A stretch of 64,000 bases of DNA from Massilia sp. BSC265 (GCF_000740675.1 NZ_JPXI01000023.1:62001-126000); one strand, 5' to 3'; positions 36,553 through 45,904 are shown, counted from the first letter of the stretch. The notes: generated from the sequence alone by a model not told the origin. Made by a program: numbers and translations.

Positions 36553-38939
36553 ACGATTTGTCCAATCCCGTGCTGCAGCAATTCCTCCTCGAATCGCGCG
36601 ACGCGCTCGAAGGGATTGCCGGCAGCCTGCTCGCCCTCGAACGCGCCCCGCATGACAGCGCGCGCATGGACGGCCTGTTCCGGGTCGTCCACACCCTGAA
36701 GGGAAACTGCGGGCTGTTCGACTTCCCCGACATGTTCCGTGTCATCCACGCGGCCGAGGACCTGATGACCGCCGTGCGTGACGGCCGCCTGGTCTATGAC
36801 CGCGCGATGGCCGATGCCCTGCTCGACGCCATGGATTTCGTTGCCCTGCAGCTCGACGGAATCGAGGTCGACGGCGTCCCCGGCGCCGGCCATGGCCAGG
36901 CATCGGTACAGCTGGCCACGCGCCTGCGTGCCCGGTGCGAAGACGAGGCGGCACTCCCGGATTGCCCTTCCGGCGGCGTGCAGGGCGGCGCCGTGGCTGC
37001 CGGTTCCGACCCGCGCGCTGCCCGGATGGAAGCCGCATTGGCGCTGGCCCCGGCCGAGCTGCGCATGGGTTGGGCCGCGGCGGCCGCCAGCGGCCCGCTG
37101 CACTGGGTCGAGTACGCCCCGGAAGCCGAATGCTTCTACAAGGGAGAAGATCCGCTGTACCAGGCGATGCAGCTGCCGGGCGTGCTCTGGCAACGCGTGG
37201 TGCCGGCCGAAGCCTGGCCGGCCCTGCCCGAGCTCGACCCCTACCGCTGCAACCTGCTGTTCCACGCCGTCACGAGCGCATCCCGTGCCGCCATCGACGA
37301 GCATTTCCGCTACGTGCCGGAGCAGGTCTGGGTCGGAATACTGCCGGCACAGGCAGCGCCTGCGCCTGCAGCCGACTTGGAGCTGGTGGCCGAGGCCCTG
37401 GGCATCGTGCAGGCCCAGGGAGCGGCACTATCGAGCAGCAATGGCGCGCCGTGGGTGCCGGGCCGCCTGCTGGCTGCGGTTGCCACCATCCGCGCCTGCA
37501 TGCAGGCGGTCGGGCGCGCCGCCGGGCTCGATGAGCTGGAGCGCTGCTCGTCCGAGGCGCTGGCATCCGGCTCGGCGGCGCCCGTGCTGGCCTGGATCGA
37601 ACGTCATGCGCTCGCCGCCGCCGGGGAGGACGAGGTGTCCGGGAAGGCGGGGCTACACGAGGCGCCGGCTGCCGTGGCGCCTCCACGCCCCAATGCCGCT
37701 TCACAGGCCGGGGCATCCGACGCCGAACCGAATTTCGGCCGCCGCAGCGAAGACCAGGGCGCCAACCGCGTGCTCAAGGTCGAGCAGGCCAAGGTCGACC
37801 GCCTGATGAACCTGATCGGCGAGATGGTCGTCGCGCGCAACGGCCTGCCCTACCTGGCCGCGCGCGCGGAAGAACATTACGGCGTGCGCGAGATGTCGCG
37901 CGAGATCAAGGCCCAGCACGCGATCATCAACCGCATCGTCGAAGAAATGCAGGACGCGATCATGCAGGTGCGCATGACGCCGGTGTCATTCGTGTTCCAG
38001 CGTTTCCCGCGCCTGGTGCGCGACATCGCCCACCGCCTCGGCAAGGAAGTCGAGCTGGTGCTGCAGGGCGAGAGCACCGAGGCCGACAAGAACGTGATCG
38101 AAGCCCTGGCCGATCCGCTGGTGCACATCGTGCGCAATGCCCTCGACCATGGCCTGGAAGGGCCGGCCGCGCGTCTCGCCGCCGGCAAGCCGGCCTGCGG
38201 ACGCCTCGTGATCGCCGCCTTCCAGGAGGCGGACCGGGTCGTCATCGAGGTGAGCGACGACGGACGCGGCATCGACCCGGCGGCGATCCGGCGCAAGGCC
38301 TATGCGAACGGCCTGATCGACGAAGCTGCGCTGGAGCGGCTGGACGACCAGCAGTCGGTCAACCTGGTGTTCCTGCCCGGTTTCTCGACCGCCGAACAGG
38401 TGTCCGACCTGTCCGGGCGCGGCGTCGGCATGGATGCGGTGCGCAGCGCGGTCGACCGGCTGGGCGGCAGCATTGCCCTGTCGAGCGTCCCTGGCCAGGG
38501 CACGCGCCTGCGCCTGTCGCTGCCGCTGTCGATGGCCGTCACGAGCGTGATGCTGGTCGAGTCTGGCGGCATGCAGGTCGGGATCCCGATGGACATGGTG
38601 GTCGAGACCGTGCGGATTCCCGCGCACGCGGTCCATGGGATCAAGCAGTACCGCACGGCGGTCCTGCGCGAGCGCATCGTTCCCCTGCGCTCGCTCAACG
38701 AATTGCTCGCCCTCGACCGCCCGCAAGTGCACAACGAGCAGGACGAGATGGCGACCCTGGTGTTGCGCCTCCACGGGCAGTACGTGGGCCTGGTGATCGA
38801 CGACTTCCGCGAAGTGGTGGAAGTGATCCTCAAGCCCATGGGCGGCATCCTCGGCAGCCTGTCCGCCTACGCCGGCTCGGCGCTGCTGGGCGACGGCTCG
38901 GTACTCATGGTCATCAACCCGAAGGAGCTCCTGTCATGA
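36549..38939 (+). CDS. cheA: CheA histidine kinase with unusual central region
   Basis: 796 residues. The N-terminal Hpt domain carries His48 (VVHTLKGNCGLFDFP). A central region of about 230 residues (about 150-385) has no CheY-binding P2 signature I can recognise. It contains a compact segment (WVEYAPEAECFYKGEDPLYQ, ILPAQAAPAP). The dimerisation (VDRLMNLIGEMVVARNGL), HATPase (HIVRNALDHGLE, DDGRGID, GRGVGMDAV) and terminal CheW-like domains follow from about 410. It autophosphorylates in receptor arrays and passes phosphate to the CheY and CheB proteins. It overlaps both neighbours by four bases. Confidence 0.94.
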   Translation: MNDLSNPVLQQFLLESRDALEGIAGSLLALERAPHDSARMDGLFRVVHTLKGNCGLFDFPDMFRVIHAAEDLMTAVRDGRLVYDRAMADALLDAMDFVALQLDGIEVDGVPGAGHGQASVQLATRLRARCEDEAALPDCPSGGVQGGAVAAGSDPRAARMEAALALAPAELRMGWAAAAASGPLHWVEYAPEAECFYKGEDPLYQAMQLPGVLWQRVVPAEAWPALPELDPYRCNLLFHAVTSASRAAIDEHFRYVPEQVWVGILPAQAAPAPAADLELVAEALGIVQAQGAALSSSNGAPWVPGRLLAAVATIRACMQAVGRAAGLDELERCSSEALASGSAAPVLAWIERHALAAAGEDEVSGKAGLHEAPAAVAPPRPNAASQAGASDAEPNFGRRSEDQGANRVLKVEQAKVDRLMNLIGEMVVARNGLPYLAARAEEHYGVREMSREIKAQHAIINRIVEEMQDAIMQVRMTPVSFVFQRFPRLVRDIAHRLGKEVELVLQGESTEADKNVIEALADPLVHIVRNALDHGLEGPAARLAAGKPACGRLVIAAFQEADRVVIEVSDDGRGIDPAAIRRKAYANGLIDEAALERLDDQQSVNLVFLPGFSTAEQVSDLSGRGVGMDAVRSAVDRLGGSIALSSVPGQGTRLRLSLPLSMAVTSVMLVESGGMQVGIPMDMVVETVRIPAHAVHGIKQYRTAVLRERIVPLRSLNELLALDRPQVHNEQDEMATLVLRLHGQYVGLVIDDFREVVEVILKPMGGILGSLSAYAGSALLGDGSVLMVINPKELLS

Positions 38940-39232
38940 CATTCAGCTGGAAAGACGATGTGCTGGCCTGCGACGGCGCCCTAGCCGTCGACGATGCCGA
39001 AGCGCTGCTGCAGGAACTGGCGCAGCGCGCCGGCTCCGCCGCCAGTTGCGCCGACCTGTCGGGATGCGGCCACGTGCACGCCGCCTGCCTGCAGGTGCTG
39101 ATGGCAGCGGGCGTGCGCATCGTGGCGTGGCCGCCGGATGCCGCACTCGGCGCCTGGCTGCGCGCCGCCCTGCCGGCGCCGGCCTGCGCCCCCGAACGAT
39201 ATCCAAACAAGCAAGCAAAGGAAACAACATGA
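38936..39232 (+). CDS. Small STAS-domain protein
   Basis: 98 residues. The pattern LACDGALAVDDAEALLQEL, SCADLSGCGHVHAACLQVL and AAGVRIVAW fits a STAS fold like that of anti-sigma factor antagonists, although the usual phosphorylatable serine position reads GCGHVHA. STAS proteins act as binding switches. It overlaps the CheA stop and the next CheY start, so it is made together with them. Its role in the array is unknown. Confidence 0.72.
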   Translation: MTFSWKDDVLACDGALAVDDAEALLQELAQRAGSAASCADLSGCGHVHAACLQVLMAAGVRIVAWPPDAALGAWLRAALPAPACAPERYPNKQAKETT

Positions 39233-39603
39233 GCAAGACCATCCTCGTTGTCGACGATTCCGGCACCATGGTGCTGAGCCTGAAGAACACCCTCGAGATC
39301 GCCGGCTTCTCCGTGCTCACGGCCAGCGACGGCCTCAAGGGCCTGGAGCGCCTGCAGGGCGGCCCCAAGCCCGACCTGATCGTCACCGACATCAACATGC
39401 CCAACATGAACGGCATCGAGTTCATCGGCAAGGTCCGCTCGACGCCGGGCTACCGCTTCACGCCCATCCTGGTCCTTACCACCGAGAGCCAGCAGGCGCG
39501 CCGCGACGAAGCCAAGAAGCTCGGCGCTACCGGCTGGATGGTCAAGCCGGTCGGCGGCGCCGACCTGCTCAAGATCGTCAAGCAAGTCCTGCCGGGAGCC
39601 TGA
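39229..39603 (+). CDS. CheY-like response regulator (second copy)
   Basis: 124 residues, closest in style to genuine CheY: VDDSGTMV, phospho-acceptor Asp54 (VTDINMPNMNG), LTTES and MVKPVGG. It overlaps the STAS stop (ATGA) and has an AAAGGAAAC ribosome site. With the other CheY it gives the operon two possible outputs. Confidence 0.93.
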   Translation: MSKTILVVDDSGTMVLSLKNTLEIAGFSVLTASDGLKGLERLQGGPKPDLIVTDINMPNMNGIEFIGKVRSTPGYRFTPILVLTTESQQARRDEAKKLGATGWMVKPVGGADLLKIVKQVLPGA

Positions 39604-39604
39604 C

Positions 39605-40618
39605 ATGCGCGCAAGGGATGGCCTGGTGGCTCTGGTCGGACGCGTGCTGCAGGCACGCGGCAACGACGCCGCCCCGGCAGCAAACGACACGGGCTACGGC
39701 GCGGCCATCGCGGCAAGCTGCAGTCTGGATCGCGAAATCAGCAGCAGGCTCGATGAGGCGGTACGCCGCACCGAGTCCTCGGCGCTCGCTATCATGGGCG
39801 AGGTACGGGGCTTGTGCGACCGTTCCGCCGAGCTGGCCGGACGACTGCAGGCCGCGACCGTTGACGCCGACCGCTTCGAGCGCGATACCGCGGACCGGGT
39901 GGCGGCCCTGCAGCAGACCGCGCACTTCCTGCAGCGCCTGCCGGAACGGCTGCGGCGCGACCTTGCCTGCATTTCCGACATCGCCGCGGAAATCAAGAGC
40001 CTGTCGGGGCTGGCGGAAAGCGTGCAGGCGATCAGCATGCAGTCGCACTTGCTGTCGATCAACGCCGCCATCGAGGCCAGCCGTGCGGGCACCGCCGGCA
40101 CGGCATTCAAGGTCGTCGCCGGTGAAGTCCGTGCGCTGGCGGCCGACTCCAATGCCGCCGCCGCCCGCATCGGCGGCAGCCTGCAGCGCATCCGCAGCAT
40201 GCTCAGGGAAGGCCTCGAGCAGAATGCGGCCGACTCCTCCGACGACCTGGCGCAGATCACCCTGGCGTCCGAGACCGTCGCGGCGCTGCAGTCGAGTTTC
40301 GACCAGGTCAGCGGCAACTACCATGCGCGGCTGGCCGAGATGCTTGCACACGGCGAAGCGCTGGCGCATGCCAGTGCCGACGTCCTCGGTCAGTTGCAAT
40401 ACCAGGACGTGGTGCGCCAGTGCGTCGAGCGCTTGCAGCAGGCACTTGCGCAACGCAACGCGGCCCTGAGCGAGGAATGTTCGGGGAATGCGGCGGGCCG
40501 GCCGGACGTCGCCGCACAGCGGATCGCCGACATTACCGCGAACTACCTGTCCACCGAGCAACTGCACGGCGACAGTGCCGCCGGTTCGAGCAGCATGCCC
40601 TTGATCGAGCTGTTCTAG
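39605..40618 (+). CDS. MCP-tip protein with CheZ-like DxxxQ motif
   Basis: 337 residues, helical, with no membrane segment. A degenerate MCP tip lies at about 140-185 (SMQSHLLSINAAIEASRAG, VVAGEVRALAADS). Toward the end, LQYQDVVRQCVERL places Asp268 and Gln272 in the same D-x-x-x-Q spacing as the catalytic Asp/Gln of CheZ, the CheY-P phosphatase. No cheZ, cheC or cheX is otherwise in the operon. It may therefore be a receptor-like CheY-P phosphatase; this is inference. It is the last gene, two bases after the second CheY. Confidence 0.75.
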   Translation: MRARDGLVALVGRVLQARGNDAAPAANDTGYGAAIAASCSLDREISSRLDEAVRRTESSALAIMGEVRGLCDRSAELAGRLQAATVDADRFERDTADRVAALQQTAHFLQRLPERLRRDLACISDIAAEIKSLSGLAESVQAISMQSHLLSINAAIEASRAGTAGTAFKVVAGEVRALAADSNAAAARIGGSLQRIRSMLREGLEQNAADSSDDLAQITLASETVAALQSSFDQVSGNYHARLAEMLAHGEALAHASADVLGQLQYQDVVRQCVERLQQALAQRNAALSEECSGNAAGRPDVAAQRIADITANYLSTEQLHGDSAAGSSSMPLIELF

Positions 40619-40732
40619 CACCGATGAAGGCGGCCCACGCATCGTACGATGCGCGTACAGCCCGCTGCCATGCGTCAGCGGTCCTTTTGTTCCACACGCT
40701 TCCTTTTCGCCACCGAAATGACCGCCACCTTG

Positions 40733-41912
40733 CCAGTCCTGGGTCCGATCCAGCGTCACGGCCGCGCTCGCCGGCAAGGAAAACGAATGGTCGGCCGAAT
40801 ACCGGCTCCAGCGCGAGGATGGCAGTTATGCCGATGTACTGAGCCGCGCCTTCATCCTCCGCGATGCGGCTGGTGCCCTCGTCCGGATGGTGGGTGGTCT
40901 CTCGGACCTCACCGAACGCAAGCAGTCGAAACTGCATCTCGAGCGGCTCGACCCGCCGCTAGTCGATGTGTTTGTCGCCAACGGCTACCGGACAGCCAAG
41001 TCCCAGAATCCGCCGGAAGCCGAGTTCATCGCAGCCGAAATCGAAGCGATCATCCGCGACCCGGCGATGCGCCATCGCACGCTCGGCGTCGTATCCCTGC
41101 TCGGACCGGAACAGGCCCTGTCGATCGACAAGCTGGTACGTTCCCGCGTCGAGGCGGCGGAGCTTGCGCGCCGCAACTTCGCCTGTGGCGACGCCCGCAT
41201 CTTCCAGGGCAGCGAGCGCGATATCGTCTTCCTGCGCATGGTGGCGGACAGCCGCAACCACCATGCGCTGTCGGGCCTGCAGTATGACCAGCGCTTCAAC
41301 GTGGCCGCATCCCGCGCGCGCGACCGCATGTATCTGGTGCGCTCGGTGCGGCTGGAAGAACTGTCCACGCTCGACCTGCGGCGCACATTAGTGGAACACT
41401 TTGCCAAGCCTGTCGAGAGCAACGACGAAGCGGGCAGCCTGATCGCCCTGTGCGAGTCCGGTTTCGAGCGCGACGTTTACACCGAGCTGTTCAACCGTGG
41501 CTACCGCGTCATCCTGCAGGTGCCGGCGGCAGGTTACCGCATCGACATGGTGGTCGAGGGCGCGGACGACCGCCGTCTTGCGATCGAGCTCGATGGCGAC
41601 GAGTTCCACGGGCCGGACCGGTGGGCAGCCGACATGGGCCGCCAGCGCGTGCTGGAACGGGCCGGATGGACATTCTGGCGCTGCTTCGCCTCCACCTGGT
41701 CGCTGCAGCGCGAAACGGTGCTGGCCGAGCTGCTCCCCCAACTGAGCAACATGGGGATCGAGCCGCTCGGGGCGCTGGAGCGCATCCCGTCGCTGGTCGA
41801 GTACCGTGAGTGGGGACGGGAAGCGCTGGCAGGACGCGACGACGCTGTGGGAGGCATGCTCGACGAGGCCGTCGCCGGCGACGCCGACGACACGCGTGCG
41901 CCTGCCGTGTAG
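40733..41912 (+). pseudogene. PAS/PAC fragment fused in frame to the 3' end of a helicase-nuclease gene
   Basis: One frame stays open from just after a TGA near 40707 to 41912 but joins two unrelated gene pieces. The first (to about 40940) is the end of a PAS_3/PAC domain (NEWSAEYRLQREDGSYADV, GGLSDLTERKQ). The second begins at ERLDPPLVDVFV and reads as the last part of a superfamily-1 helicase, including the motif VI-like VAASRARDRMYLVRS. A DUF559/Vsr-like nuclease end follows (AIELDGDEFHGPDRW, RVLERAGWTFWRCF). The helicase motor N-terminus and the rest of the PAS protein are absent. An ATG exists at 40887 inside the PAC tail but has no good ribosome site. The joint falls in GAGCGGCTCGAC at 40941-40952. 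Confidence 0.72.
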
Positions 41913-41938
41913 TGACTGGGTGAAGCCGCCGGTCTGCA

Positions 41939-43267
41939 TCAGCCGGTGCGCGCGGCCGAATGGCCGGCTTTCTCCGCCTCTCCCGGCACCAGGTGCCTCA
42001 CGAGCAGCTGGTCGATCCGGTAGTGATCGACATCGAGCACCTCGAACTTGACGCCCTGGTACTCCACGCTGTCGGTACGCTTGGGGACCTTGCGCAGCAT
42101 GTACATCATGAAGCCGGCCGCGGTCTCGTAGTTCTCTTCGTCCGGCAGGCTCTCGAGCCCGATGGTGCGCTTCACGTCGCCGACCGGCGTACTGCCGTCG
42201 ATCAGCCACGAGCCGTCCTCGCGCTGCATGATCTGCTCGTCCTCGTCGAGGGGACTGCCCCAGCTCCCCATGACGGTCAACATGATGTCGCTCAGGGTGA
42301 TCACACCCATGACCAGGGCGTACTCGTTGATCACGACGGCAAAGGTTTCCTTGGTGGCGCGGAACTTGTCGAGCAGTTCCGACAGCGTGAGCGTGTCCGG
42401 GATGATCAGGACGGTACGGATGCTCGATTCGTTCAACTGCAGCAGCGATTGCTTGTTCAGCAGCCGCACGAGGATGTCGCGCGTATCCACGTAGCCGATC
42501 ACCCGGTCGATCGTGCCGTCACAGACAGGGAATTTCGAATGCGTGGCAATCTTCTGGCGGATGCTTTCCTCGGTCTCGTTCAAGGTGAAATACACCACGC
42601 TGTCGCGATTGGTCATGGCCGATGCGACCGAGCGCGACTCCAGCTCGAACACGTTCTCGATGAAGTGCTGTTCCTGCTTCTGCAGCACGCCGGCCTGGGC
42701 GCCTGCCTCCACGGCGGCGGAAATCTCGTCGAAGGTAATGTTGTCTTCGCGCGTCGTGTCGACCTTGAAAATACGGAAGATCAGGTTCGCGATCAGGTTG
42801 AGGGCCCACGACAGCGGCTTGCAAACGCGGATGAAGACCAGCACCGGCTTGATCACGGCGACCGCGATGCGCTCGGGTGCGATCATCGCCACGCGCTTGG
42901 GCATGAGGTCCGAAAACAGGATGAACAGGAAGGTAACGAACAGGAAGGACAGGACGAAGCCGATGTTCTCGAGCGCGGGCCCATCGTAGACCGTCGAGAT
43001 CCATGCGATGAAAAATGGCCGCAGCGCGCCCTCGCCCAGGATGCCGCCCAGGATCGCGATCGCGTTCAGGCCGATCTGGGACGCGGCGAAAAACTCCGCC
43101 GAATGCTCCTGGAGCGCCATGACCCTCAATGCCCGTTCGTCACCGGCTTCCGCCAGCAGCTTGAGCTTGATCTTGCGTGCCCCGGCGAATGCGATCTCCG
43201 TCAGGGACAGGAAACCTGCGGCCAGCACCAGAAGCATCATCAATACGATATGTTGAAACAAGCTCAC
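41939..43267 (-). CDS. CNNM/CorC-type hemolysin-family membrane protein
   Basis: 442 residues. An N-terminal DUF21/CNNM membrane domain (about 1-190, four hydrophobic segments, with SLTEIAFAGARK) leads to a CBS pair (about 215-335; SKFPVCDGTIDRVIGYVDTRD, FAVVINEYALVMGVITLSDIM in parts) and a CorC_HlyC transporter-associated domain (about 350-430). The family handles Mg2+/Co2+ efflux or resistance at the inner membrane. It converges on the chimeric pseudogene. The hemolysin name is historical. Confidence 0.9.
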   Translation of the reverse strand: MSLFQHIVLMMLLVLAAGFLSLTEIAFAGARKIKLKLLAEAGDERALRVMALQEHSAEFFAASQIGLNAIAILGGILGEGALRPFFIAWISTVYDGPALENIGFVLSFLFVTFLFILFSDLMPKRVAMIAPERIAVAVIKPVLVFIRVCKPLSWALNLIANLIFRIFKVDTTREDNITFDEISAAVEAGAQAGVLQKQEQHFIENVFELESRSVASAMTNRDSVVYFTLNETEESIRQKIATHSKFPVCDGTIDRVIGYVDTRDILVRLLNKQSLLQLNESSIRTVLIIPDTLTLSELLDKFRATKETFAVVINEYALVMGVITLSDIMLTVMGSWGSPLDEDEQIMQREDGSWLIDGSTPVGDVKRTIGLESLPDEENYETAAGFMMYMLRKVPKRTDSVEYQGVKFEVLDVDHYRIDQLLVRHLVPGEAEKAGHSAARTG

Positions 43268-43355
43268 GGTACACCTGAATTGATCACGGGCGACATGCCG
43301 CCCTGGTTAGTATAAGTTTAGCAATTGTTTGCAGCAACGAGGCGCGCCTGCGCCG

Positions 43356-44207
43356 CTAGCGCCGCAACTCCGACATGATGTTCTCGGCCATGAAGTCGCA
43401 GGGCGGGCGCCGCGATTTGCTGCTGCGCGCGAGGATGACCTCCAGCGCATCGGGCTCCGGCAGGCCCTGGGCCTGCCCGAGCTGGCTCAGGTGCGCCGGC
43501 ACCGCGCAGCGTGCCAGCGGCGCGATCGCCAGGCCCGCTTCGACCATGCTGAGCAGTCCCATCAGGCTCGGGCTTTCGTAAGAAGTCCGGTACGGGATCC
43601 TCGCCCGCTCCAGGCTGCGGATCGCGTTCTCCCTCGCCACGCTGCCGGGCAGGAAAACGGCGATCGGCAGCGGCCGCTCGCGCCAGATCTCGTGCACGCT
43701 CGGCGAGGCGGCCCAGACCATCGGTTCGAAGCGCACGAACTCTCCCGACAAGCCCTTGACGCGCGTCGCACACACCAGGTCGACCGAGCCGTCCTTCACC
43801 ATGGGCGCGAGCGCCACGCTCGGCAGCCCGACCACCTGGATCTCGACCTTCGGATAGGTGGCGGAAAACTTCTTCAGGATCGGCGGCAGCAGCGAAGACG
43901 CGTAGTCGTCGGGCACGCCGAGGACGACCCTCCCGGTGACGTCGGGCCGGACCACCGCGGCCCAGGCCTCGTCGCGCAGGGCCAGCATGCGCCGCGCGTA
44001 GGTAAGCAGGACCTCGCCGTCCTGCGTCGGCGTGACGCTGCGCGACCTGCGCACGAACAGCGGCTTGCCGAGCGCGGTCTCGAGCGTCTTGATCTGCATG
44101 CTCACCGCCGATTGCGAGCGGTGGACGACTTCCGCCGCGCGGCTGATGTTGCCGGTATCGGCCACCGCCACGATCATGGCCAGGACATCCAGGTCGAGTG
44201 CTTTCAC
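43356..44207 (-). CDS. LysR-family transcriptional regulator
   Basis: 283 residues. The N-terminal helix-turn-helix is clear (FDLVLAM-like start, NISRAAEVVHRSQSAVSMQI, LETALGKPLFVRR). The co-inducer domain spans about 88-275. It is divergent from an alpha/beta hydrolase with 101 bases between, the usual LysR arrangement, so the hydrolase is its likely target. The inducer is unknown. Full length, unlike the LysR fragment at 15728. Confidence 0.93.
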   Translation of the reverse strand: MKALDLDVLAMIVAVADTGNISRAAEVVHRSQSAVSMQIKTLETALGKPLFVRRSRSVTPTQDGEVLLTYARRMLALRDEAWAAVVRPDVTGRVVLGVPDDYASSLLPPILKKFSATYPKVEIQVVGLPSVALAPMVKDGSVDLVCATRVKGLSGEFVRFEPMVWAASPSVHEIWRERPLPIAVFLPGSVARENAIRSLERARIPYRTSYESPSLMGLLSMVEAGLAIAPLARCAVPAHLSQLGQAQGLPEPDALEVILARSSKSRRPPCDFMAENIMSELRR

Positions 44208-44308
44208 GGGACTCCGCTCAGGTATCAGAAAACCAGATAGATACCTTCAATATTATGCGATTTTCTTAATGCGCGCCATGGTGCATAGTGCTGGAAAGGA
44301 GGCCAGAC

Positions 44309-45169
44309 ATGAACGCACCCACCGATCCACGCATCTTCGCAGTCCCCGAGCTTTGCTTCGCCACCGTCCCTTCCGGCGTACGTATTCCTTACGTGGCATC
44401 CGGGACCGGCGAAGCGCTGCTGTTCGTGCACGGCTCGCTGTGCGACTACCGCTACTGGAACAGCCAGACGGACGCCTTGTCGCAGCACTTTTCCTGCTTC
44501 TCGGTCAGCCTCAGCCACTACTGGCCGGTCGACGAGGCCGTCGCACAAAGTGCCTTCAGCTGGCGGCAGCACGTCGCGGAACTGGCCGAGTTCATCCGGG
44601 CGATGCACCTCGGCCCGGTACACCTGGTCGGCCACTCGCGCGGCGCCTCCGTCGCGTTCAACCTGGCGCGCGGCTATCCCGAACTGGTGAAAACCTTGAG
44701 CCTGGCGGACCCCGCCGGTCCGCTGCAGACCGGCGCAGCGGCGGCGGCGCCGCTGCCTTCATCTTCCGAAGCCGTTCGCGAGCGTGTTGCCGACCTGATC
44801 GGGCAAGGTGAGCTCGACGCGGGCCTGGAGCTGTTCGTCGACTCGGTGAGCATGCCCGGCATCTGGCGCAAGAGCCCGGCCTCGTTCCGTACGATGGCGC
44901 TGGCCAATGCCGCAACGCTGCCGAAGCAGTTCCGCGATCCCCTGCCCGCCTACACCCGCGCGAGCGCGGCCGAGGTGCGCTGCAGGACCCTGCTCGTCGC
45001 AGGAGAACGCAGCCCGCGCATGTACCGCGATAACGTCGAACACCTGGCAGGCTGGATGGGACACGTGGACAAGCGCACCATGGCGGGGGCGTCGCACGGA
45101 ATGAACGTCACGCATGCGGCGGCGTTCAACCGCCTGCTCCGCGCCTTTCTGGGAGACCAGGCTGCATGA
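44309..45169 (+). CDS. Alpha/beta hydrolase
   Basis: 286 residues. It has the oxyanion segment FVHGSLCDYRYW, nucleophile elbow VGHSRGAS, an acid-bearing strand LLVAGERSP and a late histidine in GASHGMNVTHAA. The fold hydrolyses esters, amides, epoxides or C-C bonds; the substrate is not predictable. The start is firm: AAAGGAGG lies six bases before the ATG at 44309. It is divergent from a LysR gene that probably controls it. No signal peptide, so cytoplasmic. Confidence 0.9.
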   Translation: MNAPTDPRIFAVPELCFATVPSGVRIPYVASGTGEALLFVHGSLCDYRYWNSQTDALSQHFSCFSVSLSHYWPVDEAVAQSAFSWRQHVAELAEFIRAMHLGPVHLVGHSRGASVAFNLARGYPELVKTLSLADPAGPLQTGAAAAAPLPSSSEAVRERVADLIGQGELDAGLELFVDSVSMPGIWRKSPASFRTMALANAATLPKQFRDPLPAYTRASAAEVRCRTLLVAGERSPRMYRDNVEHLAGWMGHVDKRTMAGASHGMNVTHAAAFNRLLRAFLGDQAA

Positions 45170-45180
45170 GCCTGGCGGAT

Positions 45181-45904
45181 TCAACAGGCTGTCGGTTTCA
45201 TGCGTTCGACTTCCAGGCCGAACAGGGGACGCAGGCGCGTGCCGAATACGTTGCCGGCAACCGCTGCGACAAGCCAGAGCCAGCCGTGCACGCTACCGGA
45301 GAGGATGCCGCTGAAGTAGGCACCGATGTTGCATCCGTAGGCAAGGCGGGCGCCATAGCCGAGCAGCAGTCCGCCGACCACTGCCGCAACAAGTGAACGC
45401 AGCGGCAGGCGCCATACGGGTGCGTAGCGCCCGGCGAGCGCCGCGGCGAGCATGGCGCCGAACACGAGCCCGATATCCATCACCGAGGTCACGTCGCGCG
45501 AGATAGGCGCAGCCAGGGCGGCGGCATTGGCCTTGGTGGTCCAGTAGGGCCAGCTCGCAATGTCGACGCCATGCAGCGATGCCGTCTTGGCGCCCCATAG
45601 CGCGAAGGCCGAGGTCACGCCCCACGGCCGTCCTGCCAGCGCCAAGGTCGCAAAGTTCAGCACGACCAAGGCGATGGCACCAGCCACCAGTGGCCAGGGA
45701 CCGTGCAGCCAGCGCGGCCCCTCCACCGGCTGCAACTGCGGGGCGACCAAGCGCCCATGGCGGCGCTTTTCGACTGCCACGGTCATCGCGGCAATCAGCG
45801 CGAACACGGCCAGGTTCAGGGCGAGCGCGGGCGCGAGCCCCAAGGCATTCACCAGCGACAGCGGCTTCAGCTGCGGCTGGGCGGTCCAGACCGCGTATGC
45901 GCCG
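45181..45904 (-). pseudogene. YeeE/YedE-family sulfur transporter, 5'-truncated
   Basis: Recognisable sequence begins at about 45900 (YAVWTAQPQLKPLSL). It covers the C-terminal half of a YeeE/TsuA-type protein: several membrane helices and the conserved cysteine loop RLAYGCNIGAYFSGILSG-SVHGW, ending FGLEVERMKPTAC. Family members are about 350-400 residues with two related halves; the first half and its cysteine loop are missing. The frame is open to 46038, but those extra residues (MLLGRHGSW and so on) are Pro/Arg-rich and have no membrane character. Truncation is next to the tRNA-Cys unit. TsuA proteins take up thiosulfate; this copy is probably non-functional. Confidence 0.7.
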
